Positions 5,304-5,759 of a stretch of 5,759 nucleotides of DNA are shown one piece after another. This DNA is from Devosia sp. (lineage in GTDB: Bacteria > Pseudomonadota > Alphaproteobacteria > Rhizobiales > Devosiaceae). Positions within the stretch are counted from its first letter, which is position 1, and the number at the start of each line of letters is the position of its first letter. A program made the position numbers and the translations under genes. The notes under the pieces were generated by a model that ran no database searches, had not been told where the DNA came from, and was given only the letters and a program-made list of their open reading frames with translations. The stretch covers positions 1 to 5,759 of the forward strand of contig JAEUMC010000938.1 in assembly GCA_016793415.1 (NCBI GenBank). Reading direction: 5' to 3'.

Positions 5304-5759
5304 AGGCCGATAGGGCGGAGGTTTTGATCAGGCCGAGCCGCCCACGCAGGGAGAAGCGACTGACCAGCAGTATCGCCACGAAGGCGAGGCCGGTCGCAAG
5401 CCCCAACCAGACGCCGACGCCGCGCAGGTCGAGCACGAAGCCGAGCACATAGGCGGTCGGCAGTCCGACGCACCAGTAGCCGAAGATGGCGAGCAGCATC
5501 GGCGTGCGGGTGTCCGACAGGCCGCGCAGCGAGTGCGCGGCGACCACCTGTGCACCATCGGCCAACTGAAAGATGCCGGCGATTCCCAGATAGGTGGCGG
5601 CCAGCATCAGCGCGGTCGCATTGGCCGGGTCGGTGCTGTCGAGGAAGATCGCCACCAGCGCGTGCGGGATTGCGAGGAACAAGGCGGCGGTCAACGCCAT
5701 GAACCCTGTCCCCATGCCGATAGCAGTCCAGCCGGCGAGGCGCACACCTTCGGCGTCGC
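5302..5759 (-). CDS. MATE-family multidrug/cation efflux transporter (5' partial, C-terminal part)
   Basis: MATE (NorM-like) transporters are inner-membrane antiporters with 12 helices that export organic cations and drugs using Na+ or H+ gradients. The visible 151 or so residues are the C-terminal third; the gene enters from beyond the window edge, and its frame reads on upstream of a GTG at 5745 as DAEG, so that GTG is not the start. Four hydrophobic helices (probably 9-12) are visible: around GWTAIGMGTGFMALTAALF; LMLAATYLGIAGIFQLADG; PMLLAIFGYWCVGLPTAY; and GVWLGLATGLAFVAILLVS. The segment IFQLADGAQVVAAHSLRGL followed by DTRTP and FGYWCVGLP is the typical NorM pattern. It ends in TAG, 10 bases before the YbaK-family gene. 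The exported substrate cannot be inferred. Confidence 0.92.
   Translation of the reverse strand, partial: DAEGVRLAGWTAIGMGTGFMALTAALFLAIPHALVAIFLDSTDPANATALMLAATYLGIAGIFQLADGAQVVAAHSLRGLSDTRTPMLLAIFGYWCVGLPTAYVLGFVLDLRGVGVWLGLATGLAFVAILLVSRFSLRGRLGLIKTSALSA

Overview
This is a GC-rich (roughly two-thirds G+C by eye), very gene-dense chromosomal window. Protein sequences and gene order (hflC, a DUF2065 gene, a Do-family protease, then serB divergent from miaA) point to an alphaproteobacterium, most likely of the order Hyphomicrobiales (Rhizobiales). A Devosia-like genus is possible, but I cannot prove it from sequence alone. There are no RNA genes, mobile elements, CRISPR arrays or phage genes, and no gene-free stretch longer than about 45 bases.

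Layout. Positions 1-2495 (+ strand) are a membrane and envelope quality-control block. It holds the 3' part of hflC (SPFH-domain partner in the HflK-HflC complex that modulates FtsH), a two-helix DUF2065 membrane protein starting directly after the hflC stop, and a periplasmic HtrA/Do serine protease with its own strong ribosome binding site. Positions 2492-3915 (- strand) hold serB (phosphoserine phosphatase) followed by a RimJ/RimL-type GNAT acetyltransferase, joined by a 4-base GTGA overlap. Positions 3940-4818 (+ strand) are miaA (tRNA dimethylallyltransferase), divergent from serB with only 24 bases between the start codons. Positions 4815-5759 (- strand) are the 3' end of a MATE-family transporter followed by a YbaK-type aminoacyl-tRNA deacylase, with 10 bases between them.

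How it works together. The first block fits one transcription unit for proteolytic quality control at the inner membrane and periplasm. serB-GNAT and MATE-ybaK look like translationally coupled pairs. miaA and ybaK are both tRNA-related but convergent, so there is no sign of a shared operon.

I see no new multi-gene system here; the genes are ordinary housekeeping genes. The signals that need explaining are small. A perfect 13-base inverted repeat sits inside the DUF2065 coding sequence. Both convergent gene pairs end on a shared CTAG, so each strand's TAG stop lies within the other's. By eye every CTAG in the window (three) lies at a stop codon. A candidate serB promoter lies inside the miaA P-loop codons.
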